From contig JARFXM010000010.1 of assembly GCA_029532625.1 (NCBI GenBank), forward strand, positions 2,418,001 to 2,482,000: a DNA stretch of 64,000 nucleotides, in the 5' to 3' direction. This DNA comes from Lomentospora prolificans (lineage: Eukaryota; Ascomycota; Sordariomycetes; Microascales; Microascaceae). A program made the position numbers and the translations under genes. Of this stretch, positions 1-11,180 are shown in pieces (the first letter of the stretch is position 1; each line of letters starts with the position of its first letter). The notes under the pieces are model-generated. The model did no database searches. It saw only the letters and a program-made list of their open reading frames with translations, and was not told where the DNA came from.

Positions 1-605
1 ATTGCATATTGCCTGTGCAGATTACTACCTGGTGGTGCATTGGATAAGGCCGGAACTTAGGAACCATAGCGGAATTAGCTCGTTTGGAGACATGGGTATT
101 CTGGATTTGTGGATGAACCCCCTTGGCTTGGTTATAAGTTGGCTCTTTTTACTCCGATATTGCATATTGCCGCGCTCGGTGAGATTTCCCGATAAAGCTT
201 GTAGCCGCATCAGAGTAAGTTGCACGATGCCAAAGCCAGCACGGCATTACGGTCCGAGCAGACCTGAGCACGGATCAAGTCAGAATTACTGGAGCGGATA
301 ACTTGGGCGGGCAGATCAATATGTAGATCCAAAAGGATTAATGGGCTATATGGCGCAGGCTGAGATGGCGGTTTGCCTTATCACTATTGAATATAGCTGG
401 CGGCTGAAATAAGAAGCAGCCATGTCGCTGGGTAGGAAATACATTCAATGATCACGACAAAACCATAAAGATAGAAGATAGAAAAAAGAGGAGATTTTGT
501 AGGCGCTAAAATATAAGAACTTAGACTAAGCCATGTCCTTGGAATTTCTCCACGATTTCTTCCCCAGAATCGCTGATTTGTTCCGTCCTATTCCAAGCAG
601 CCTCA
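1..605. other. Left-edge intergenic region
   Basis: I see no coding pattern that continues a known family here. The short open frames are unspliced and resemble nothing I recognise. The right end is the presumed promoter and 5' leader of the beta-xylosidase gene. Confidence 0.5.
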
Positions 606-2979
606 ATGATCTCTACCCAGTTGCTTGGTCTGTTCCTAGCTACCTTGGCACTAGGCCAGGAGCGACCTCTTCAAACCTTTCCGGACTGCGTTAACGGACC
701 GCTTGCCTCAAATGCGGTCTGTGACAAACAATTGACCCCCGGAGAGCGGGCAAGTGCACTCGTTGCGGCCCTGACAACAGAAGAAAAGCTGAAAAATCTC
801 GTCAGGTAAATATCGGTGTTTTTTTTTTTTTTCTTTCAAACTTGTATTCCGAGGCTAGATCTAGTTTTCACAAACGTACTGACCATAAGATCTTAGCAAG
901 TCTGCCGGTGCTCGTCGAATCGGTCTTCCTGCCTACAACTGGTGGAGCGAGGCCCTACACGGAGTCGCATACGCCCCTGGCGTTCAGTATGCAGATTCCG
1001 GGCCATTCAGTTCTTCTACCGTCTTTCCCATGCCTGTTCTTCTCGCTGCTACCTTTGATGATGAGCTCATTGAAAAAGTTGCGACCGTGATTGGAATTGA
1101 GGCAAGGGCATGGGGTAACAACGGCTACGCTGGCATTGATTACTGGACGCCGAATATCAACCCCTTCCGGGACCCTCGATGGGGTCGTGGCTCAGAGACG
1201 CCAGGAGAAGATATTCTCGTGATCAAGCGGTACACGGCTTCCATGGTCCGTGGTCTGGAGGGAACCAAGCCGGAACGCCGCGTAATAGCCACTTGCAAGC
1301 ACTACGCCGCCAACGATTTTGAGGATTGGAATGGAGTCTCTCGACACGACTTCAACGCTGTGCTTAATACGCAAGATCTAGTCGAGTATTACTTGTCCCC
1401 ATTTCAGCAATGTGCCCGTGATTCCAAGGCGGGATCCTTCATGTGCGCATACAACGCCGTCAATGGCGTTCCGTCATGTGCCAACGAATATCTGTTGCAA
1501 ACGGTTCTCCGCGAGCACTGGAACTGGACGGATAGTAATAATTATATTACTAGCGACTGTGAGGCGGTGCTGGATGTCTCTTTGAATCACAAGTATGTTG
1601 ACACCAATGCTCAAGGAACAGCGATTTGCTTCGCTGCCGGCATGGACAGCAGCTGTGAGTATGAGGGGTCCTCTGACATACCGGGAGCTTGGGATCAAGG
1701 ACTTCTGTCAATCGAGACAGTAGACCGGGCTCTGAATCGGCTTTATGAGGGACTAGTGCGGGCGGGCTACTTTGATGGAGCGGATTCGGAATATGCTCAT
1801 CTAGGCTGGGAGGACGTGAATACTGCCGAGGCTCAAGAGCTAGCTCATCAATCAGCCGTCGAGGGCATCGTCCTACTCAAGAATGATGGCACTCTCCCTC
1901 TGAATCTTGAAGATGGAACTAAAGTGGCCTTGATAGGGTTCTGGGCAGACGACGAAAGCAAGATGAGTGGAGGTTATAGCGGAAGAGCGCCGTACCTCCG
2001 CACGCCGGCCTGGAAGGCTTCACAGCTTGGGCTCGACATCACTGTCGCAAACGGACCTGTGTTGGAGGACGGCCAAGCCCGAGATACCTGGAGCGCCAAT
2101 GCACTGAAAGCAGCACAGGACTCGGAATACATTTTATACTTTGGCGGTCTCGACACCTCGGCGGCAGGAGAGACGCGTGACCGCTATTCCCTCGAGTGGC
2201 CAGAGGCCCAGGCGAAACTCATTGCCGAGCTCGCAGATCTGGGAAAACCCCTAATCATCGTGCAAATGGGCGACCAATTGGATGATACGGCCTTGTTTGA
2301 AAACGACAATGTCAATGCCGTTCTCTGGGCAAGTTGGCCTGGGCAAGAAGGGGGCTCTGCAGTGATTGACCTCATCAGTGGAGCGCAGGCTCCGTCTGGC
2401 CGTCTGTCCATTACCCAATATCCAGCCAATTACACAGAGATTCCGCTGACCGACATGAACTTGCGTCCGACTGAGGAATACCCGGGCCGAACTTATCGCT
2501 GGTATCCATCTGCAATTCGACCATTTGGCTTCGGACTTCACTACACCACGTTCGACGTCACCTCGGTCTCTCTTCAGAAAACGACGTACTCTATTGAGGA
2601 GATTGTAAGCCAATGTGAGGATGATTATTTGGATAATTGCGCCTTTGAGACACTAAAGGTCAATGTTACCAACACGGGGGAGACAACGTCCGACTACGTT
2701 GCCTTGGCTTTCTTGTCTGGTGAATATGGCCCAGAACCCTTCCCGATAAAAACATTGGCGAGCTATGGACGGCATCGGGGAATCGAACCGAGTCAAGAAG
2801 TTGAGATTGAACTCTCTTGGTCGCTTGGCAACCTTGCACGTGTGGACGAAGACGGGAATACGGTACTCTACCCTGGCATTTACACTATTTCCGTTGATGA
2901 GCCCACACTAGCCACATCTCAGTTTGAGCTCACGGGCGAGCCAGTTATCCTGGACAAGTGGCCTGCTCCACCTAACTAA
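606..2979 (+). CDS. GH3 beta-xylosidase, secreted
   Basis: Two exons (606-805 and 897-2979) join in phase to give 760 residues, the usual size for fungal GH3 beta-xylosidases. The first ~17 residues form a hydrophobic signal peptide ending near ALGQ, so the enzyme is probably secreted. The exon junction restores the family block GLPAYNWWSEALHGVA. The catalytic nucleophile is expected at Asp287 in ITSDCEAV; SDC rather than SDW is typical of the xylosidase branch. An N-terminal GH3 barrel, a GH3 C domain (EGIVLLKNDGTLPL onwards) and a C-terminal fibronectin-III-like domain follow in order. By family knowledge it releases xylose from xylo-oligosaccharides and completes xylan breakdown. The gene appears intact. 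The family call is firm; substrate preference (xyloside versus mixed arabinoside/glucoside) is inferred. Confidence 0.93.
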
Positions 2980-3694
2980 GTGTGTTAATGAGGCAGTTGT
3001 TATAAGAATTGCTCAAGTTTGTCTAGGTAATATAACCACTGTTAAAAGAACCAGTCTCTAGCGAACTGAACCTGTGCAGAACGGAACATATCCGCATTGA
3101 ATATCTAAAATGGCTGACGAGAACGATCGATTCACATTGACCTATTGTACCCAAGGTGGAGTCTAGGCAAAAAGCCCAAATACGAGAGGCTACAGGTCAA
3201 GTGCTCTGCCTAGATAAAAGCTAGCATTGATCCATAAATTTCCCCGAATGTAACAGTCGTCAAGGAACTGCATCGACAACCCTCCTGCTGCTGTGCGTAG
3301 TACGAAATCCCCGGCTCATGGTATGATGTATGTTATGACCTAGCCCGTGGGGGCCGGTCTATCCTCTGACAAATCGGTTAGAATACATGCGGTGGGAACA
3401 AGATATTCGGTTTATGGCAGAAGGAAAATTCAGGTCGGCGATGGCCGCTTTTCTTCGGACACCTTTCAAAAACGGCGTACCACCTACTCTGTATTCCCGC
3501 CAATTGCAGTGCAGGCATTAATACGCGTTTTAAGGTTAGCCAGCGTCCTATCCCACCACCATATATGTATGCTGCGCGATCCATAAGAACTTGCGAGCTG
3601 ATTAAGAAAGTTGAACAACAGGAAGTTCGACTAGACGAACAGTTGTTGGTTCGCCTTGTCGAACCAACCAACCCAAGTTTTACACACCGGGATG
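2980..3694. other. Intergenic region
   Basis: 3' flank of the beta-xylosidase gene. No coding family is recognisable. A 9-bp stem with a 6-nt loop (3645-3653 with 3660-3668, loop CCTTGT) lies 26 bp before the LTR described next. Confidence 0.5.
3645..3668. repeat. Perfect 9-bp hairpin next to the LTR
   Basis: GTTGGTTCG at 3645-3653 is followed by CCTTGT and then its exact reverse complement CGAACCAAC. Its function is unknown. It may be retroelement or flanking structure. Confidence 0.4.
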
Positions 3695-3871
3695 TGTTGC
3701 GGAATGCGAGGAAAAACTAGGGTTCAGAATGTCTATATAAGTCACTGTTTGTTCCTTCAAGTATAGTTTAGTTCTTACTCTCATTCAGCTCTTGCACCTA
3801 CACTTCAATACGCATTACGGAACTTTCGAACTCGACTGTTCGACTGCCTTGCCCTTCCATCTTCCATAACA
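3695..3871 (+). mobile_element. Putative LTR of an LTR retrotransposon
   Basis: The segment starts TGTTGCGGAATG and ends CCATAACA, giving the TG...CA ends of an LTR, and is 177 bp long. It carries a TATA box (TATATAAG, 3734-3741) followed by a pyrimidine-rich leader, as in an LTR promoter. No second copy is visible in the window and I could not find a convincing target-site duplication. It is therefore either a solo LTR or a truncated element. The call rests on structure, not on a match to a named element. Confidence 0.5.
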
Positions 3872-4050
3872 GGCGCCGATAGCTCTAACGTTAAAGACTA
3901 ACCCTAACGCAGAAGTATTGGATCATCACAACACATAAAGACTATCGCTACTAGTCCCCGCCAGTAACATGACTCTGAAGTCTATCACTATGTTAGAAGG
4001 CCCCTACTCATGTATATTATTAGATTTCACATGATTGGTGCGCTTCGCGA
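3872..4050 (+). mobile_element. Possible primer-binding site and start of a retroelement internal region
   Basis: GGCGCCGATAGCTC lies directly after the LTR end, where a tRNA primer-binding site would be expected. About 100 bp later (3969) an ATG opens a short frame reading MTLKSITMLEG that soon stops. This arrangement resembles the start of a copia-type gag, but the stretch is too short to prove it. The internal region would be lost after this point. Confidence 0.25.
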
Positions 4051-4369
4051 CAGTTCGGTTGACATGACCCCGCAGCGGGCCGCTTGTCAGTTTAAAGTGC
4101 GGGGGCTGTTCACTGTGGGGTAAACAAGGTTCAGCAACGAATTAGCCTTTGGCCAAGAAAGGCCAGCATAACCACCTATCCGTGCCCACGCACCCGTCTG
4201 ATACTATTATGCGTATAGCAGCCAAAAACGTTATACAGGAATATGTGTACTTCGGATAGCCAGCATGGTCCAACCGATGCTGGCCCTATCTTGGGTGTGA
4301 CCTCTCCCCTGTAACTTCGAGCTGTCGTTGGTTTTTACAACTTTGTCTCTCTCTCAAAATAGAGTTGCG

Positions 4370-5967
4370 ACTACAACCTCCTAAGCGGACCAAAACGGCC
4401 ATTCCCATTAAAGCCACAGCATGGACACACAGCATGGACACATTTCCTTTGCTGGGAAAGAATCCCCCCACCTCCCTTGGTGGAAGATGCGAAATGTGCG
4501 TACTCTCTATGTATTCATCATTATGCTCATCCTCACCAACACGGCCAATGGCTTCGACGGCTCAATGATGAACGGTCTGTAGACCCTCACCTACTGTCAA
4601 GACTACTTTAATCATCCCCGCGGGCCTATACTCGGTCTCTTCAATTACTCCATGAGTTTAGGCTCTCTCTGTGGCCTATTCGTTGTACCTTAACTAGTCG
4701 ATCGGTCGGGTCGAAAGATCGGCAGAAGATTGGCTGCATTCTCATGTTACTTGCGGCGGCTGGTCTGCAGTCATGGGCTTGTACCTTTGCCATGTTCCTT
4801 TCTGCGCGAATGATATTGGGCCTCGGCGACTCAATCGTGCTTAAATCTGCTCCATGGGTTATCACTGAGATCGCACACCCGCAAGATCGAGCCATTATTG
4901 TCACTCTGAGTCAATCTTGGCACCACTCAGGTGCATTTATCGCCATGTGGGTCACCTATGGCACGCTTCAAATCAAGGCAGGTATTTTATACAATTCGCC
5001 TCTGTGTCTTGGCTGAGCAGTAATAACCTTATTCCTCCCCCCCCCCCCCCCCCCCCCCCCCAAACAGAGTGACTGGTCTTGGAGACTCCCAAGTCTCCTA
5101 CAAGCAATCTGCACAATGTTCATTCTTGTCAGCATTTGGTAGATGCCAGAGAGCCCTCGCTGGCTCATGAACAGGAATCGTCACGACGAAGCCCTCCAGT
5201 TAATCTCATACTATCACGCAGAAGACGACTCTCAAGATGAGTTTGTTCGGCTCGAGTACGCTGAGATCAAGGCAGGCAATGTTCTTGATAAATGGAGTGG
5301 AAACGGGCCGATCTCATACTACCTCAAGTATGTAATCGATAAGGTCGGTATAAAAAGCCGAAAACGCACCTGGGCATCATTGATGCTGGGATGAAGACGG
5401 AGCTCGGGCCCTCTTCCCAACATCTCGGGTGCCACCGACGCCCCTGGCAGACGGCCCGCCTATCTAGTCCCGTCAATTGGTATATGTGTGGCTTTTGAAA
5501 TCTGGACGTGAGGTACGAAATTGCGCCCAATCAGGCCCTGGGTTCCGCATGCATCGCCTTCAGTTTTCTACATGGAATCTTTCTCGACATCAAGTAAGCA
5601 GACACAAAGTTCACTTATAAAGGTACCTTGCCAGCTAAGCTTACATTAATTCCAGGTCGGGCCTAATGGCAAATTACACCACTGATCCTCCCCGATGGTT
5701 TGAGGGCCAAGGGCCTTTGCGTGGTTGAATTTCTGTGTCACAGTGGCGCTGTTCTTCAACTAGTATATGAACGCCATTACGCCTGAAGCTATCGCGTGGA
5801 AGTATTATCTAGTTTAATGTGTTTTCTTAGGATTTGAGCGTTTCGCCATCTATTTCCTTCTTATCAAAACACGATATACCCCAATGGAGGAAATTGCAAA
5901 GTACTTTGACGGCGAGGAAGCTGTCGATGTCGCCGAGGTAGCACCCGCCGCATTGGAAGACGGCTGA
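4370..5967 (+). pseudogene. Sugar-porter MFS transporter pseudogene
   Basis: Translated pieces in order match a fungal sugar porter of the lactose/hexose transporter family. They are LTNTANGFDGSMMNGL (TM1), a first loop ending VDRSGRKIGRR (the D-R-x-G-R-R/K signature), a TM4-6 region, MPESPRWLMNR after TM6, and a C-terminal tail ending RYTPMEEIAKYFDGEEA. In-frame stops interrupt it: CTG-TAG after TM1, TAA before the DRSGRK loop, and TAG replacing the expected Trp just before MPESPRW. Later helices are in several frames. A 25-base C run sits where an intron would be. The original start is not definable, so the left edge is approximate. The gene is not functional. Confidence 0.8.
5037..5061. 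repeat. Poly-C run of 25
   Basis: Twenty-five consecutive C residues lie inside the transporter pseudogene, at the position of a probable ancestral intron. The exact length may vary between clones or assemblies. Confidence 0.9.
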
Positions 5968-8098
5968 GTAGACCGAACCCTGACAGAATCTCATCTAGGG
6001 AAATACTATATGGCTACTACACACTGCTGCAATACTGAGATTGGCCTTGGTGGAATTGACTTATTCCTGTAGGCAATATATGTCAAACCGTGAATGCGGT
6101 AAACTGCCTCTAAACGATTGGTGGAGACCCACATCTTGGCCCTTGACGGTTAGATCGGCAAGCATTGCACAATATCTACAATCGTATATATTCATCCGGA
6201 CCAGGTTTAGTGTTCCCAACCTGTAAATTGAATGCACCGAGACGAATACAGTAGCAACCTCTTGGCAAGAAACACTTGCCGGATACTGAAGCCACCTGAC
6301 TGGGACCGCCTTTCCCGGGCCGAAGCACATTGCGGAGCTGTCAAATTTCACATTAAGGTCATATTGCGTTGATTTGCCTGTCAAAATAACAGGAACCAGG
6401 ATCGAGCAATTTGTGACATCATGAATGTCACTATTATTCTGTTGGTTTAATTTTTTTCTTCCCTTCAGTTCAATAGCAAGGACGAAGTTCAAAATAGACT
6501 TAAAGAAAGAAAAAAAAAAATTCTCAAAAGTTGATAAAGCAACTTCATTCTATTAATCTTTGCTCTTGCTTGGTATCTATTTGACTGTCCCTCTCCTTGG
6601 GATCGATGCCAAGTTACCTTGACCAAGCGAGAGTTCGGCACATCTGCAATGCAGTTTATACTTGAGGATTAGGCAGTTGTATTGGGCCGGTGTCATCTCC
6701 ATTTTCCCAAGCTGTGATACCCTGTCAAAAGCGGGAACAATAAATTTGAGTATTGTTTAAATTGATCGGCTATCGATTCGGCATTTAGCTCCCCGCCTAC
6801 CTGACGACGTTTGAGAGCTTTGGGCTGTACTTTGGTACCTTGCGGAATAACATAACCATTGAATACATCGGCAAACCGCACCAATGATTGCAGGGTATCG
6901 TTCGCCCTCTAACGTCCTCACTTTTGGAGATTTGTGCGTCATAGCATCTACACTAACTCAACTTCTTGCAAAAAGAAAATTCATGATTTATTTCTAAAAC
7001 AAAAGAAACACATTCACAGCATGTCATGGCATGACATCTTAGAAAGCCAATATGTATATATCAAACCCTTTACATTCATTCCACTTTCATGAAATATGAT
7101 ACGCTTTCAAATCGTCTTATTCTACATTATCTTTAACCACTTTCCAAATCGCCATTCAGTCAGTTCTCAATCATTATTGTTGGATCGGTTGGAAGCTTGC
7201 CGAGTCTGTCGAAATCCTTCAGGGCCTTCAGGGCTTCTTGTAATGGCGTTGCTTAACCCCGTGCTCGCTGAGAACTTGGCTGGATGTAGCAACCACATGT
7301 AAATCACAGTGTTTATCCTCTAGTTAGGTAGATAGAAGAAGAAGCAAGATAATATTTCCCCAGGAGTCTGACATTCCGCGCGCTCTTTGAGCTTCCCTGA
7401 CTAGCGTTATTCGGGAGACCCGAAAAAATGAAGGAGCAACACGGAAACCCCAATATGACTAAAAGGTATTAGACTCGTTCCTGCAGCATTCAGGCCAGCT
7501 CCATTATTCATAATCGGCCCGTTAATATGCATTCCTCTACTACGAATAATTTATTTTCCATGTCTAATCAAGGCACCATTGTTGCGGGGAATCGTGTAAC
7601 GGGCCCTTTTCCTTTATCGTGGTTATTCAGTGATCAAGGTCTACCACCTGACCTTGAATCCATCTCAGTATTGTAGAGTTCATCAACTGGAATTGATAGC
7701 ATCCAGAACCGGGAATGGTTACCAATCTATGAGTCTCACGCGGAAGAGTATATTGTTGTCCTACTAATGTGGGTGCCGTCAATGAGTCGGAAAACGTGTG
7801 TTTCATTACCGAAGGTTCATTTAGTAACATGTATGGGAAACTCATTGAGCTCGGTGTTACTACGACGGTATCGTTAAACCACAATATAGTATTGATGTAG
7901 GCGGGTGCGCTCCAATCCACCAATACAGCAGAGCAAAACTCCCAAACCAAATCGCCTTCTTCAAAAAGTCTACCATGACCACTGGGTATAAGTAGGCGTA
8001 AATATCATGCCTATCCAAAAGGCTACGACATTCTCCTTTTGCTCCACATCGTGCACTGTTTCTTCACTTGTTACAAGCTACCGACTACAATCCTTGGA
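5968..8098. other. 2.1-kb region without a supported gene
   Basis: It contains short open frames on both strands (for example 6061-6492 minus and 7627-7950 minus, the latter without an ATG). None shows a recognisable domain, and homopolymer tracts and AT-rich stretches suggest eroded DNA. The last ~100 bp are the presumed promoter of the GH12 gene. Confidence 0.5.
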
Positions 8099-8957
8099 AT
8101 GCTCCTCAATCTTTTCCTAGCAGCCCTCGGGGCTCTGCCAGTCCTTGGCCAGCAACCCGTCGCCACACTCTGTGAGCAGTATGGTTATCACGCTGCTCAA
8201 GGTTATGAGTTGCTCAATAATCTATGGGGCAAGGACGCCGCCACATCCGGCTCTCAGTGCACATACTACCTTGGCCCCTCTGGATCTGGGATTTCGTGGA
8301 GCTCCACCTGGACCTGGCAGGGCGCCGAAAACAATGTCAAGAGCTACGTTTATTCGGGACGCCAAATCCAACGAAAACTTGTTAATTCCATCTCGAGCTT
8401 ACCCACGACACTGAAGTGGTCATACGACAACACCAACATTCGGGCTAATGTCGCTTACGACATCTTTACTCACACGGACCCGGAACATGCCAATAGCAGC
8501 GGCGACTATGAGCTCATGATCTGGTAGGGCTTCAAAAGTGGAGGGATGTATTGAAATGATTCTGACATATAGGAAAAATAGGCTACACCGCTACGGTGGT
8601 ATCTGGCCTATCACTACATCGTCTACAGGCTCGCCGATCGAGAAAGTGACTATCGGAGGCTACAACTGGGATCTCTACTTCGGCTATAATGGCGATATGC
8701 AGGTCTATAGCTTCCTTCCCTCAGGCGATAATCCCATCTATGATTTCAAAGGAGACGTGAAGGAATACTTTGATTACCTCACTCGCAATCACGCATTTCC
8801 GGAAAGCACCCAATACATGCTAAGTCAGTCTCCCCCTTGAGCTATATTCACCATCGCCAGCTGACAAGTGAGAATAGTATATCAAGTTGGTACGGAAGCG
8901 TTTACTGGTGGCCCGGCAACTTTTACTGTTTCGGAATTTACTGCAGAAGTGAACTAG
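8099..8957 (+). CDS. GH12 endoglucanase/xyloglucanase, secreted
   Basis: Three exons (8099-8523, 8582-8823, 8878-8957) join in phase to give 248 residues, the normal GH12 size. The first ~17 residues are a signal peptide (MLLNLFLAALGALPVLG). Family landmarks are LLNNLWGKD near the N-terminus, WSSTWTWQG, PTTLKWSYD, the nucleophile Glu138 in YELMIWL (split by intron 1) and the acid/base Glu229 in VGTEAFTGG after intron 2. Protein ends in TAEVN. GH12 enzymes cut internal beta-1,4 bonds of cellulose, mixed-linkage glucan or xyloglucan; I cannot tell which is preferred here. Both catalytic residues are present, so it looks functional despite sitting among decayed DNA. Confidence 0.93.
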
Positions 8958-10115
8958 GCCACAGGAAAGTAGTGTTGGAGGCACATTTGATCAGACATGG
9001 CCGATCTCCTAGGCAATTTGTATTAGTCGCCTTCAACGGCGAAAGCCAAGCTAGGAAACGAAGGATACTACATTTCTTCCATTGCTTGTCAAATAGACAA
9101 TTTAGAATTTCTATAACAAAGAGATTTGATTTGCATTTCTTTCTTCCCACATACCTATTAGTATTCTTGCAGCTTAGGAAACACTCAAAGTTGGTCTGTC
9201 GTTGGTCCTTGTCGTTGGTCTAGTGGTCTGCCAGGATGTCGAAAGTCTGGCGACTCCAAGGGCGCCACCGGGAGTCGTGGAGCATCTCGATGACTTCCTC
9301 GTCAGGACAGGTCAAAGCGATGAGCAAGTAGATGCCGGAAAGGAACTCCCATGGTGCTGAAGTAAACGATAAACGAGCCGCCTGACTCCAAGCCGCAGCC
9401 TATAATGGCTTATAATCTATGACTACCGTGATATGTTGTCCTTAGCCTTTCTATATTTCTACGATCGTCATGGTTCCGCGTACCATATGCAGTAGGGTAT
9501 AAGTGATGGTATTGTGCGTCCAGGATTCAACATAGCAAACGTACTTAACAGAACGCCTCAAGCGCTTGGGCCGTCCCCATTGCACGCCCCCGATGCGCAT
9601 CGTATAAGACATTGCGCGGCTCCACGTTCCGGTGAAGAACACTTGTGTACTGACTGGAGCACGTTGGTAACCTCCACCATTGAGTGCTTCGCATACCTAT
9701 TAGCAGTAACGGCCTGGGCCTGGTAACACCTAGGGTCCAGAGCCTGGGCGTTGACCGGCTGCGTGGATAGCACCACGCATGGCGCTGTCGTAGACCTTAG
9801 CTGCAGGGAGGAGCTCATGTAAGATGAAGAGGTGGGATTGTCTTGATTGGTTCCACTATCTCTAACTTGGATTATTAACGTTGTCCTTTCATACTTGTCG
9901 AGTTTCTATTCAGCTTCCATGGTAGATGATCAGCACCTAAATGACATGAATACATCCAAGAGAAGTATCTATCTAAATTGTACTTCTTGTCATCCATCCA
10001 ACAGCTCATCCCACTTTAGGATGCGCGCATCCTAACCTCCATCCCAAAGGAACTTTTCGACTTTTTCATTATCAGCGTCTGAAAGCTTCTTTGGGCGACC
10101 ACATGTCTTATTCTA
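8958..10115. other. Intergenic, partly eroded
   Basis: Apart from the fragment at 9226-9400 no gene is supported. Several 60-90 aa open frames overlap on both strands at 9450-9820 without recognisable domains. Confidence 0.45.
9226..9400 (-). pseudogene. Unidentified coding relic (C-terminal fragment)
   Basis: On the minus strand one frame reads FLSGIYLLIALTCPDEEVIE and continues through a DSRWRPWSRQTFDILADH-like end before a stop. It has strong protein-like composition, while an overlapping frame upstream reads GGSFIVYFSTMGVPF, suggesting a frameshift between the two. No start or full domain can be assembled. I do not recognise the family with certainty; it could be the tail of a decayed regulatory or metabolic gene. 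Confidence 0.3.
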
Positions 10116-10420
10116 TCACAGAGAATTTGTAGTCCATCGTCTTGTAACAAACCGAGGTCGTCGAAGAATCTTGCTATACTGATCTATTACTTAGCAGCAG
10201 CGGATATTGCAAGATATTCTGCTTCTATTGAGAAGTCAGGACGACAAGACACTGTTACCATATCCAACACATGAAGTCTGCTGTTTCCGGTAGTGGATCG
10301 TTAGATGGCTGGTGTTCGTTTGTTTGTATGCCTCTATATTGGATCCTTGTATCCTTCGTTTACAGCAGGTATCGTATTAATTCGTCTGCTGCATCCATAT
10401 GTTCTTTATGTCTTGCTAGT
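10116..10420 (-). mobile_element. Ty1/copia RNase H fragment, inverted copy A
   Basis: On the minus strand this segment is a close, mutated copy of 10720-11039, in opposite orientation. It has lost 13 nt near the right end, and most base differences from copy B are G-to-A or C-to-T, including a Trp codon turned into a stop (TGG to TAG). This bias is what RIP (repeat-induced point mutation) would leave in a fungus. Confidence 0.7.
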
Positions 10421-10719
10421 TCCACGCAGGCTTTCAGGGTATCTGGGCATAGGACTATACAAACATATAGTATGGAACTAATCTTTCCTTGGTATGAGTA
10501 GAGCCGAGGTGCGGCTTTTCTTCACCCTTGACTAAGTCTTGCAATTTTTCACTTCGTAGTTAGCTGTGTTGGCAAGACTTGCTCTTCTTTTTTTTTTGCT
10601 TTAACTGGTTTTATTGTTCCACTGGCTGTAAAAAAGGGCTGGGGTTCTTCAACGGGTGAAGAAGGTATTGGCAACTCTGCTGGAGGGGTGGGCATTTTCA
10701 GGGTTGGCGAACGCTCGGC

Positions 10720-11180
10720 ACTAGCAAGACATGCGCTGTCACGTACACACGAACATATGGATGCAGCAGACAAATTAACACGATACCTGCTGGAAACGAA
10801 GGATACAGGGATCCAATATGGAGGCATACAAACAAACGAACGCCAGCCATCCAACGATCCACTACCGGAAACAGCAGGCTTCATGTGTTGGATGTGGTAA
10901 CGGTGTCTTGTCGTCCTGACTTCTCAATGCAAGCAGAACATCTGGCAATATCTGCTGCTGCTTAGTAACAGATTGGTATGGCAAGATTCTTTGATGACCT
11001 CGGTTTGTCACTAGATGATGGACTACAAATTCTCTGTGACAACCTACAGACCATCAGATTGCTAACACAAGACGGTTTTCGACTACACACGAGACTACGG
11101 CATGTCGATATCCATCACCACTGGCTGCGACAAGAAGTACAACGTGGAAATATATCCATCCGTTGGATCCTATCTGCATG
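10720..11180 (+). mobile_element. Ty1/copia RNase H fragment, inverted copy B
   Basis: The translated strand shows the end of a copia polyprotein. HMDAADKLTRYLLETKDTG is the helix before the RNase H domain. Further on are DDGLQILCDNLQTIRLL and TRLRHVDIHHHWLRQEV, matching the RNase H block D-N-x-(9-20)-H-T-R-x-(K/R)-H-(I/V)-D-I. Frames are broken between the blocks and no LTR or integrase is present, so it is a dead fragment. It forms one arm of a ~300-bp inverted repeat with copy A, with ~300 bp between the arms. Confidence 0.75.

Noticed and set aside
6061..6492. 143-aa minus-strand open frame
   Set aside because: No domain and unsupported codon pattern; the region has homopolymer runs typical of eroded DNA.
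7627..7950. 107-aa minus-strand open frame with a VDWSAPAYINTIL stretch, briefly reminiscent of multicopper oxidases
   Set aside because: No ATG start, no copper-binding HxH motifs, and no upstream exon that continues the family.
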